DNA from: an uncultured Clostridia bacterium
Lineage (GTDB): Bacteria > Bacillota_A > Clostridia > Oscillospirales > Oscillospiraceae
Assembly: GCA_949289625.1 (NCBI GenBank)
Contig: CASEPH010000452.1
Span: 1-7,915, forward strand
Length of the DNA stretch: 7,915 nucleotides
Direction of reading: 5' to 3'
Position 1 is the first letter of the stretch, and each line of letters opens with the position of its first letter. Both the position numbers and the translations under genes were made by a program. The notes beneath the pieces are model-generated. The model made no database searches, was not told the origin of the DNA, and saw nothing but the letters and a program-made list of their open reading frames with translations. Below are positions 1-5,017 of this stretch, piece by piece.

Positions 1-533
1 GGGACACCCAGTCGCCTGGCATATTCCACCTGGGTCATCTGACGCCGCCGGCGCATTTCTTTAATCTGTCGTCCCTGACCATTGTAGAGGAACAAATTAA
101 ACTCGTCCAGCAAATCCGTGACCGGCACGGCGAACAGCTCCGCAATCTTCTGCATCTTCTCGATGGGGTAGTAGTCCCGCTGGGTATTCTCATAGCCGGA
201 ATATGTACTACGATCCAGACCGGCGTAGTCTGCCACATCTCTTTGCAGCAGACCATGCTGGTATCTGTACCACCGAAGCTTGTCCGCTATATTGTCGATT
301 TGAGTTGGATCTGTGTAGATAAGATTGAACTTCTCCGCCTCCACCAGCGTGTGGGGCTGGACAAGCCGGAAACTGTGAATATACAAGGGCGCGTAACTGA
401 CCACATCGAGAGCATAGCGTGTCATGACTACCATGCGTTCCGTAGCTTGGCAAAACACACGCCATTTATCCCTTAAGTCGGTGTGATCCGCCACATGAGG
501 GGGCAAAAAGTCCGCTACGATAGTGTAGCATTT
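1..533 (-). CDS. XRE-type double helix-turn-helix regulator, partial (start lost, runs off window)
   Basis: An uninterrupted minus-strand frame reads from the sigma-fragment junction to the window edge, so the C-terminus is missing. The first in-frame ATG is at 434, but protein-like sequence ([23 protein letters not shown]) continues upstream of it to about 527. The real start codon was therefore probably removed at the junction. The first half ([21 protein letters not shown]) is not a domain I recognise. An HTH_XRE domain follows ([20 protein letters not shown], then [18 protein letters not shown], with a DLLDEFN tail). A second HTH begins at [20 protein letters not shown] and is cut by the edge. 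Such proteins bind DNA as regulators, often of the mobile element that carries them. That role is inferred here. Codon use and spacing give no sign of its own Shine-Dalgarno site. It may be a pseudogene or may start at 434. Confidence 0.72.
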
Positions 534-2295
534 TCGATGCAGCGGGCCGCATAGGACGAAAGCTTGATGTTCTTTTCCGGATTGAAGGTATCGACGGCCT
601 TGATGAGGCCAATGGTGCCGATGGAAATGAGATCGTCCTGATCGCTGGTGCTGGAATAGTATTTTTTGGAGGGAGAAAGCAGAAGGAATCCTTTTCCCGA
701 TCAATCCTGACCTCACAGAGGTCCCCGAACTTCAAATAGATGTCCAGATAGATCTCCTCTCTGGTGCTGTTCTTTTTGACCACGATGCGATCGAGGATGG
801 TGGTGACCAGTGCCGAGCTGACTCCGTTCCGGAAGGAAAGCTCCTCCTCCAGGGCAGCCCGGATCTTCTGCAGCTGCTCCACGGAGACCCGGCTCTTTTC
901 CTCCTCCGCCTTCACAGCCTCCCGCTGCCGCTCCAGCTCCTGGAGCTGATGGTTGAAAGCGTCGTTGCGCTGTTTAAACTCCGCCGCCGAGAGGGCGCCC
1001 TCGATGCTCATCTCAAGCAGGCGGTCCTTTTTGGCGCAGACGGCGGAAATGTCCGCTTCCACGCGCTCCGCGTCCTGGCGGTAATCGTGTTCCTGCGGAA
1101 CGGCCTGGATGACCTTCAGCACGGCATCCACGATCGCCTGTCTATCCTGCGCCAGTTCGTGAAAGATCTGCGCCAGGATCAGATCCAGCTCGCTGCTCCG
1201 CATCTGAGGCGCGGAGCAGCCTGCCCGCCCCCGGTTCCGGTACACGCGGCACTGCCAGACCTCCTTTTCCCCCCTGGCGCTTTTCAGCACCTGCCGGTGG
1301 AAGCTGGTGCCGTGCTCTTCGCAAAAAATCTTGCCGCTGTAAGGGTAGCGGTTGTGGAATTCGGCGGCGCTCTGGTGGGCCATCATCTGAGCGCTGCGCC
1401 GCTTGTAGAGGGCGTTGGCCCGATCCCACAGCTCCTCTGACACGATGGCCGGGATGGACGGGTCCGGGTACATGACCCACTCGCTCTCGTCCAGGAAAAT
1501 CTTCCGTTTGCTGCGGTAGTCCACCGTCTGGCTCTTGTTGGCGCAATACCAGCCCTTGTATTTGGGGTTCTCCAGGATGTGCCGGATGGTCAGCACGTTG
1601 AAGGCGTTGCCCTTCCGGCTGGTAAAGCCCTCGTCGTAGAGCTGCCGGGAGATGCGCCGGATGCCCATCTGCTCGTTCGCGTAGAGATGGAAAATCCGCC
1701 GGACCACTTGTGCTTCCGCTTCGTTGATGGTGAGGACACAGTCCTTTTTGTCGTAGCCCCACAGTTTGTCATTGCCCAGCACATGACCGTTTTTGATGGC
1801 CTGGCGAAAACCGAATTTCAGCCGCTCGGAAAGCTTTCGCACCTCGTCCTGGGCCACCCCGGCCATGACCACGAGCCGGAACTCGCTGTCGCTGTCCAGC
1901 GTATTGATGTTGTCATTCTGAAACAGCACCCCCACGTCGTGCTCCAGCAGCTCCTGGGTATACTGGATGCTGTCCAGCGTAGAACGGGAAAAGCGGGATA
2001 TTTCCTTTGTGATGATGAAGTCAAACCGCCCTGCTTTGGCATCTGAAATCATCCTCAGGAAACTATCCCGCTTTTTGGTGCTCGTTCCGCTGATGCCTTC
2101 GTCGATGTATCCCGGCACATAGGTCCAGTTTCGCTTGGACTGGATCAGTTCGGTGTAATACTGCACCTGGTTTTCCAGGCTGTTGAGCTGTTCATCCTTG
2201 TCTGTGGACACCCGCGCGTAAAAGGTCACCCGCAGCGGCAAGTCAAAGATACTCTTCCCGTTGCGCATTTCATTTCGAATCTTGAGCACATTCAT
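466..2295 (-). CDS. Large serine recombinase (site-specific integrase/excisionase), with out-of-frame tail
   Basis: This is a DNA recombinase of the large serine (resolvase/invertase superfamily) type, which integrates or excises elements by a serine-linked double-strand break. The N-terminal catalytic domain (about 20-165) has YARVST with the nucleophile Ser30, EGISGTS at 66-72, and KEISRFSRS at 97-105. The recombinase domain (about 170-300) contains GYDKKD and [18 protein letters not shown] zinc-ribbon-like segment follows with C325, H328, C349 and C360, then a charged coiled coil (about 404-487) and a beta-rich end ([17 protein letters not shown]). Start ATG 2295 has a good AGGAGG site 9 nt upstream. 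Native sequence stops near residue 542 (position about 668). The last 66 residues are the sigma fragment and regulator DNA read in the wrong frame, ending at TAA 466, so the natural stop was lost. Family members are usually about 500-560 residues. The relative that excises skin from sigK is SpoIVCA. The chimeric tail may or may not impair function. Confidence 0.93.
   Translation of the reverse strand: MNVLKIRNEMRNGKSIFDLPLRVTFYARVSTDKDEQLNSLENQVQYYTELIQSKRNWTYVPGYIDEGISGTSTKKRDSFLRMISDAKAGRFDFIITKEISRFSRSTLDSIQYTQELLEHDVGVLFQNDNINTLDSDSEFRLVVMAGVAQDEVRKLSERLKFGFRQAIKNGHVLGNDKLWGYDKKDCVLTINEAEAQVVRRIFHLYANEQMGIRRISRQLYDEGFTSRKGNAFNVLTIRHILENPKYKGWYCANKSQTVDYRSKRKIFLDESEWVMYPDPSIPAIVSEELWDRANALYKRRSAQMMAHQSAAEFHNRYPYSGKIFCEEHGTSFHRQVLKSARGEKEVWQCRVYRNRGRAGCSAPQMRSSELDLILAQIFHELAQDRQAIVDAVLKVIQAVPQEHDYRQDAERVEADISAVCAKKDRLLEMSIEGALSAAEFKQRNDAFNHQLQELERQREAVKAEEEKSRVSVEQLQKIRAALEEELSFRNGVSSALVTTILDRIVVKKNSTREEIYLDIYLKFGDLCEVRIDREKDSFCFLPPKNTIPAPAIRTISFPSAPLASSRPSIPSIRKRTSSFRPMRPAASKMLHYRSGLFAPSCGGSHRLKG
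515..667 (-). pseudogene. sigK: Fragment of sporulation sigma factor (SigK/SigE type), region 2 only
   Basis: This frame encodes [12 protein letters not shown], then [18 protein letters not shown], then [16 protein letters not shown], and hits TAG after four junction codons (A-T-L-S). It is the region 2.1-2.2 core of the SigK/SigE family, where [12 protein letters not shown] and YAARCIENE are hallmark strings. The KKYY...DQDD lead-in and the [10 protein letters not shown] string resemble clostridial SigK more than SigE, but I judge this from memory. Regions upstream (start, region 1.2) and downstream (2.3 to 4.2) are absent, so no working sigma factor can be made. The left edge falls in an A6 run touching the recombinase C-terminus. 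The right edge falls exactly after the codons for CIEN, where the regulator sequence begins. There is no start codon, and the frame is closed upstream by TGA at 701-703. No internal stop or frameshift has accumulated, which suggests a recent event. Confidence 0.8.
527..534 (-). other. Candidate site-specific junction inside sigma-factor codons (skin-type crossover)
   Basis: On the minus strand the sigma reading GAA-AAT-G stops matching after AAAATG and continues CTACAC, which belongs to the regulator frame. In intact SigK the next residues are E-I-L-M. In Bacillus subtilis the skin element interrupts sigK at this same CIENE position, with a short AATGA core as I recall it. Here AATG is retained and the next base is C. 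The coincidence of position is seen in the sequence. That it is a recombinase-made att junction is inference. A microhomology deletion would look similar. Confidence 0.45.
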
Positions 2296-2464
2296 GCTGA
2301 CATTCCTCCTCTGTCAAGCATACAGGATACCGCAGAAGCTCCGGGAAATCCATCACGGAATGTACCAAATCCTGCGCCCGGGAATAGGTGAATTGTGATA
2401 TCAAGCCAAGAGAAAAAACATGCTCCAGCAGAACGCTGACCACCAATCTCTGTGCGTTCTCCAA
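2270..2464 (-). CDS. Small ORF (64 aa) overlapping the recombinase start, unknown function
   Basis: A 64-residue frame starts at TTG 2464, is preceded at about 6 nt by AGGTGA, and has an in-frame TGA just upstream. The protein reads ENAQRLVVSVLLEHVFSLGL, then ISQFTYSRAQDLVHSVMDFP, then [17 protein letters not shown]. It looks alpha-helical and globular, has no transmembrane segment, and gives no family match I can name. It overlaps the recombinase by 26 nt in another frame, a typical coupled pair, so a role in controlling or assisting the recombinase (for example as a directionality factor) is conceivable but unproven. The alternative start ATG near 2475 leads into a different frame whose product is not protein-like. 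Against it: TTG starts are uncommon, and the sequence is short. Confidence 0.6.
   Translation of the reverse strand: MENAQRLVVSVLLEHVFSLGLISQFTYSRAQDLVHSVMDFPELLRYPVCLTEEECQHECAQDSK
2305..2310 (-). promoter_or_regulatory. Ribosome binding site of the recombinase
   Basis: Minus-strand AGGAGG lies 9 nt before ATG 2295 and fixes that start. It lies inside the coding sequence of the upstream small ORF, whose translation overlaps the recombinase start, so the two may be translationally coupled. Confidence 0.8.
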
Positions 2465-2465
2465 A

Positions 2466-2504
2466 TTGCATCACCTCATATACAAAATATGAGTTTTGAT
2501 GCAA
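2466..2504. promoter_or_regulatory. Inverted repeat covering the Shine-Dalgarno site of the small ORF
   Basis: The arms are TTGCATCA-C-CTCATA (2466-2480) and TATGAG-TTT-TGATGCAA (2488-2504), 14 paired positions in two blocks around a 7-nt centre, with one unequal internal loop. The minus-strand RNA would place the AGGTGA site of the 64-aa ORF inside the stem. It could be an operator for a dimeric regulator such as the XRE protein, or a translational hairpin. Minus-strand TTGCAT and TATATG, 16 bp apart, resemble a promoter weakly. A start there would fall at the Shine-Dalgarno site, so I do not call one. Confidence 0.5.
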
Positions 2505-2548
2505 AAAAATGCCGGCCGGAATGAAGTGACCCCCAAAAGTTAGACAAT

Positions 2549-2618
2549 TGAACAGGTCCAGTAAAAATAGACAGTGACAAAAGTGAACAGGTCCAGTAAA
2601 AATGGACAGTGACAAAGG
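2549..2618 (+). repeat. Two tandem 35-bp direct repeats at the IS left side
   Basis: Both units begin TGAACAGGTCCAGTAAAAAT and continue with RGACAGTGACAAA. Unit one is 2549-2583 and unit two 2584-2618, differing at only a couple of positions. They sit just outside or at the left end of the IS. They may be transposase-binding sites, a tandem duplication of an IS end, or ends of two abutting copies. Confidence 0.85.
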
Positions 2619-2657
2619 CCCCCTGATGTAGGAAAATGGACTACATCAGGGGGCCTT
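2615..2657 (+). promoter_or_regulatory. Strong hairpin just upstream of the transposase orfA
   Basis: AAGGCCCCCTGATGTA (2615-2630) and TACATCAGGGGGCCTT (2642-2657) pair perfectly over 16 bp around an 11-nt loop. The second arm ends 3 nt before ATG 2661 and contains the only G-rich stretch that could act as its Shine-Dalgarno site. In several IS elements such hairpins stop outside transcripts from producing transposase. That role fits here but is inferred. No U-tract follows in the plus direction. Confidence 0.75.
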
Positions 2658-2660
2658 GTC

Positions 2661-2813
2661 ATGAAAAAATGGAATAAAACACACGTTCAAGCATTGCTGC
2701 CTGAGACCAAGGCAATGGTGGCGGAGGGGAAAACCCAACGGGAAATTGCAGAACTCTATGGCTTTCAAGATAAACAGGTGATAAAAAGGCTGCTTGAGCG
2801 TGAGCGAAGATAA
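2661..2813 (+). pseudogene. IS3-family transposase orfA, N-terminal remnant
   Basis: ATG 2661 opens a 50-residue frame (KKWNKTHVQALLPETKAMVA, EGKTQREIAELYGFQDKQVI, KRLLERERR) that is the helix-turn-helix DNA-binding part of IS3 OrfA. It ends at a premature TAA at 2811. Removing one T after CGA-AGA restores the frame into KKRKQKAGILP (to about 2846), the normal continuation, so a +1 insertion broke it. The rest of OrfA, with its leucine zipper, is missing; family members are about 100 residues. Confidence 0.82.
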
Positions 2814-3384
2814 AAAACGCAAGCAGAAAGCCGGTATCCTTCCATGGGGCAGCAGTTTCACAAATACGAAAATTTACTCAACTAGAGATTTTCGATCGGA
2901 CAGGCCCAACAGCAAATGGGGAACGAATATCTCTTACATTCACACGAAACAGGGAGTACTGTACCTGTCCATGATCCGGGACCTCTATGACAATAATATC
3001 GTGGTCTGCAAGACCGGAACACAGCAGACGGTGAATCTGGTTTTGGATACCATTCGTCTGGATGTGAAGCAGGAGAAAAAGAGAGTCGCTGCGGAGTTGC
3101 AGCTCCACAGCGACCAGGGATTTCAGTACACATCTCAAGCATACTTTAACCTGGCTAAAGCATACGGCATTACACCATCCATGTCAAGGAAAGGAAATCC
3201 GTATGATAACGCCATGGCAGAAAATTTCTTCTCTATTCTCAAAACAGAGTGCATTTACCGCCACAAACCAGCGACCTTTTTCGAAGCCAATGAGATGATT
3301 GACCGCTATATTTACTTCTACAACCATGAACGCATCCAGCTAAAAACTGGAGAGGCGCCGCTTGCGCGACGCCTCTCCGCTTAA
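2814..3384 (+). pseudogene. IS3-family transposase orfB, truncated and inactivated DDE domain
   Basis: The continuous frame (open to 2794 and joined to the orfA tail) holds the catalytic core of OrfB: SKWGTNISYIHTKQGVLYLS, HSDQGFQYTS and GNPYDNAMAENFF. The second Asp (HSDQG) and the Glu (AMAEN) are separated by 35 residues, the DD(35)E spacing of IS3. The first catalytic Asp, normally in W-x-TD-I-S/T-Y, is Asn here. Upstream, FHKYENLLN (about 2856-2882) lies in a different frame from the following RDFRSDRPN. One extra T near 2883 explains that second frameshift. About the first hundred residues of OrfB are deleted; the full protein is usually about 270-290 residues. The C-terminus (LKTGEAPLARRLSA) is complete. 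No start with a Shine-Dalgarno site exists, so this is a pseudogene. Confidence 0.88.
3341..3378 (-). terminator. Intrinsic terminator for the ABC operon, inside the transposase 3' end
   Basis: Read on the minus strand, GGAGAGGCG (3378-3370) pairs with CGCCTCTCC (3357-3349). The stem can extend by three more pairs past one mismatch to a four-base loop. It is followed at once by AGTTTTTA (3348-3341). It lies 65-100 nt beyond the stop of the last ABC gene, with no other candidate in between. In the plus direction the T-run comes only about 12 nt after the stem, so it would be weaker for orfB. The 58 bases 3385-3442 between the two convergent units show nothing else but the putative IS right end. 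Confidence 0.65.
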
Positions 3385-3442
3385 AACTCAATTTTTTCAT
3401 GCCAAGGCCCTTTTTGGTGCTGTCTGCACAACCTGGGGCAAC

Positions 3443-4201
3443 TCAGAAGGCGGCTTCCACCAGGCGTTTGGCACAGTCCGACTGCGGGGAGCAAATCACC
3501 TGATCCGGTGTGCCTTCCTCCACGATTTTCCCTTCGTGCATCACCAGCACACGGTCGCAGAAGGACTGCACCAGGGCAAGATTGTGGCCGATAAACAGAA
3601 TAGACAGGCGGTTTTTCTGTTTCAGCGTTCGCAGCAGCTCCACGATCTGGTGCTGCGCCATGACGTCCAGTGAACTGGTCGCCTCGTCGCAAATCAGCAG
3701 CCGGGGACGGACGGCCAGCGCTCGCGCGATGGCGGCTCTCTGGCACTGGCCCCCGCTGAGCTCGTGCGGGTACCGCCGCGCATACGCGGGCGAAAGATCG
3801 CACTGTTCGAGCAGTCCGGCGACGCGCTGCTTTCTCTCGGCCTTCGGCACACCGCTGTTTTTCAGCGCCTCACCGATGCCGTATCCGATGGGTCTCCGCG
3901 GATCAAACGACGCCATGGGAGACTGGAAAACCATCTGCATCTGGCGGTATGCTTCCCGCAGCGCTTTCCCTTTTGCCTTTGTGATGTCGATCCCGTTCAG
4001 CCGGATGGTGCCGGCAGACGGATCGATCAGCCGGGTGATCAGCCTGGCCAGCGTGCTTTTCCCGCAGCCCGATTCCCCGACAAGGCCCAGCGTCTCGCCC
4101 TCACGGATCTGAATGCTGACGGAATCGACGGCCGCGTCCGCCGCGCGCTGCCCGCTTTCAAAGATTTTTGTCAGGCCCTCTGTCTTCAAGATCTCGTTCA
4201 T
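3443..4201 (-). CDS. Peptide/nickel-type ABC importer ATPase, DppF/NikE-like
   Basis: This is a 252-residue cytoplasmic ATPase, the second nucleotide-binding subunit of the importer. Walker A is GESGCGKS (42-49), the Q-loop is FQSPMASFDPR with Q93, the signature is LSGGQCQR (148-155), and Walker B is LLICDE (168-173), followed by ATSSLD. The switch histidine is H206, in an unusual IGHN instead of THD/SHD. It is short like NikE and lacks the long C-terminal extension of OppF/DppF. ATG 4201 was chosen because GGAGGG lies about 9 nt upstream and it follows the preceding stop by 4 nt. Frames further upstream overlap that gene. It is the last gene of the operon and pairs with the ATPase before it. 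Confidence 0.9.
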   Translation of the reverse strand: MNEILKTEGLTKIFESGQRAADAAVDSVSIQIREGETLGLVGESGCGKSTLARLITRLIDPSAGTIRLNGIDITKAKGKALREAYRQMQMVFQSPMASFDPRRPIGYGIGEALKNSGVPKAERKQRVAGLLEQCDLSPAYARRYPHELSGGQCQRAAIARALAVRPRLLICDEATSSLDVMAQHQIVELLRTLKQKNRLSILFIGHNLALVQSFCDRVLVMHEGKIVEEGTPDQVICSPQSDCAKRLVEAAF

Positions 4202-4205
4202 CCCG

Positions 4206-4988
4206 TCATGCCCTCCGCAGCCGCGGCACGGCCGCGAGGAGCGCGCGCGTATAGCTGTTCTGCGGCTCCTGCAGAATCTGCCGTGCAGGACCATATTCCA
4301 TCACATTTCCCTCTTTCAGCACAAGGATCGAATCCGCCATGGCGGACACGACGCCGATGTCGTGCGAGACCAGAACCACGGCGGTGCCAAACAGCCGGCG
4401 CAGGCGGAGCAGTTCCTCCACCACCTGTTTTTGCACGGAGGCATCCAGGGCGCTGGTCGGCTCATCAGCCAGCAGCACCGGCGGGTTCATACACATGGCG
4501 ATGGCGATCCCCACGCGCTGCTGCATCCCGCCGGAAAGCTCAAACGGGTAACTTTCCCAGATGCGCGCGCCGTCCTTGAGCTGAAGGGCTTCAAACAGCG
4601 ACAGCGCCTTTTCCTTCGCCTGCGCTCGGGTGATCTTCCTGTGCGCGGCCATGCTTTCCGCCATCTGATCCCCGATGGTGCGGACGGGACAGAGGGAAGC
4701 CCCGGCATCCTGAAAGATCATCCCGATCTCAGCGCCGCAGATCCTGCGCAGCTCCCGTTCCGGCAGGTCGGGCAGATCCTTGCCCTGAAACCAGATGTCG
4801 CCCCTCGTCACCAGGCCGCCCGTGCCGAGAAGCCCCAGCGCCGCCTTCAGAAGCGTGCTCTTCCCGCTGCCGGACTCCCCCACAATGCCGAGGATTTCCC
4901 CCTTCTGCAGCGCAAAACTCACGTCATGGGTGACGGCGCGCCCGTGAAAGCTGACTTCCACAGAGCAATAGCGCAAGATGGGCTCCAT
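4206..4988 (-). CDS. Peptide/nickel-type ABC importer ATPase, DppD/NikD-like
   Basis: This is a 260-residue ATPase that couples ATP hydrolysis to ligand import. Walker A is GESGSGKS (37-44), the Q-loop is IFQDAGASL with Q93, the signature is LSGGMQQR (151-158), Walker B is VLLADE (171-176), the D-loop is SALD and the switch is SHD with H209. The length suits the NikD subgroup. ATG 4988 is preceded by an AAGGAGG site at a suitable distance. A GTG at 5021 in the same frame would overlap the binding-protein stop and is less likely. It lies 29 nt after the binding protein gene and 4 nt before the next ATPase. Confidence 0.92.
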   Translation of the reverse strand: MEPILRYCSVEVSFHGRAVTHDVSFALQKGEILGIVGESGSGKSTLLKAALGLLGTGGLVTRGDIWFQGKDLPDLPERELRRICGAEIGMIFQDAGASLCPVRTIGDQMAESMAAHRKITRAQAKEKALSLFEALQLKDGARIWESYPFELSGGMQQRVGIAIAMCMNPPVLLADEPTSALDASVQKQVVEELLRLRRLFGTAVVLVSHDIGVVSAMADSILVLKEGNVMEYGPARQILQEPQNSYTRALLAAVPRLRRA

Positions 4989-5017
4989 CTCTCCCCCTCC
5001 TTTTCCCCATCGGATTG

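Larger units (their letters stand above)
2521..3425 (+). mobile_element. Decayed IS3-family insertion sequence (IS150-like)
   Basis: The segment carries IS3-type orfA and orfB remnants in the usual order. The left side has IS-end-like sequence (TGAAGTGACCCCCAAAAGTT at 2520-2539, and TGGACAGTGACAAAGG at 2603-2618). On the right, the reverse complement of about 3404-3426 begins TGCAGACAGCACCAAAAAGG and partly matches the second left motif. I cannot fix the exact ends or see a target duplication. The left boundary may include remnants of a second copy, given the tandem repeat. The segment appears AT-richer than the ABC operon beside it. With two frameshifts, an internal deletion and a lost catalytic Asp it cannot move itself. 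Confidence 0.8.

Noticed and set aside
208..465. Minus-strand 85-codon frame at the left end
   Set aside because: It is out of frame with the XRE regulator, whose translation has clear HTH motifs. This frame is cysteine- and glycine-rich without motif.
949..2046. Plus-strand frames at 949-1440 and 1579-2046
   Set aside because: Both lie opposite the recombinase, whose catalytic motifs are unambiguous, and neither shows a recognisable domain.
1..2300. A complete, working skin element
   Set aside because: Only a small internal piece of the sigma gene is present, the other half is not in the window, and the recombinase-sigma junction does not match a simple insertion. Only a remnant or rearranged end is supported.
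2512..2519. CCGGCCGG palindrome next to the IS left side as a target site
   Set aside because: Short GC palindromes are common, no duplicate is seen at the right end, and IS boundaries are uncertain.
2292..2615. Minus-strand 107-codon frame upstream of the recombinase
   Set aside because: It overlaps the better small ORF, starts inside the IS remnant, and its sequence has no protein-like pattern or Shine-Dalgarno site.
2549..2618. CRISPR-like direct repeats
   Set aside because: Only two units, directly abutting with no spacers, inside IS-end sequence.
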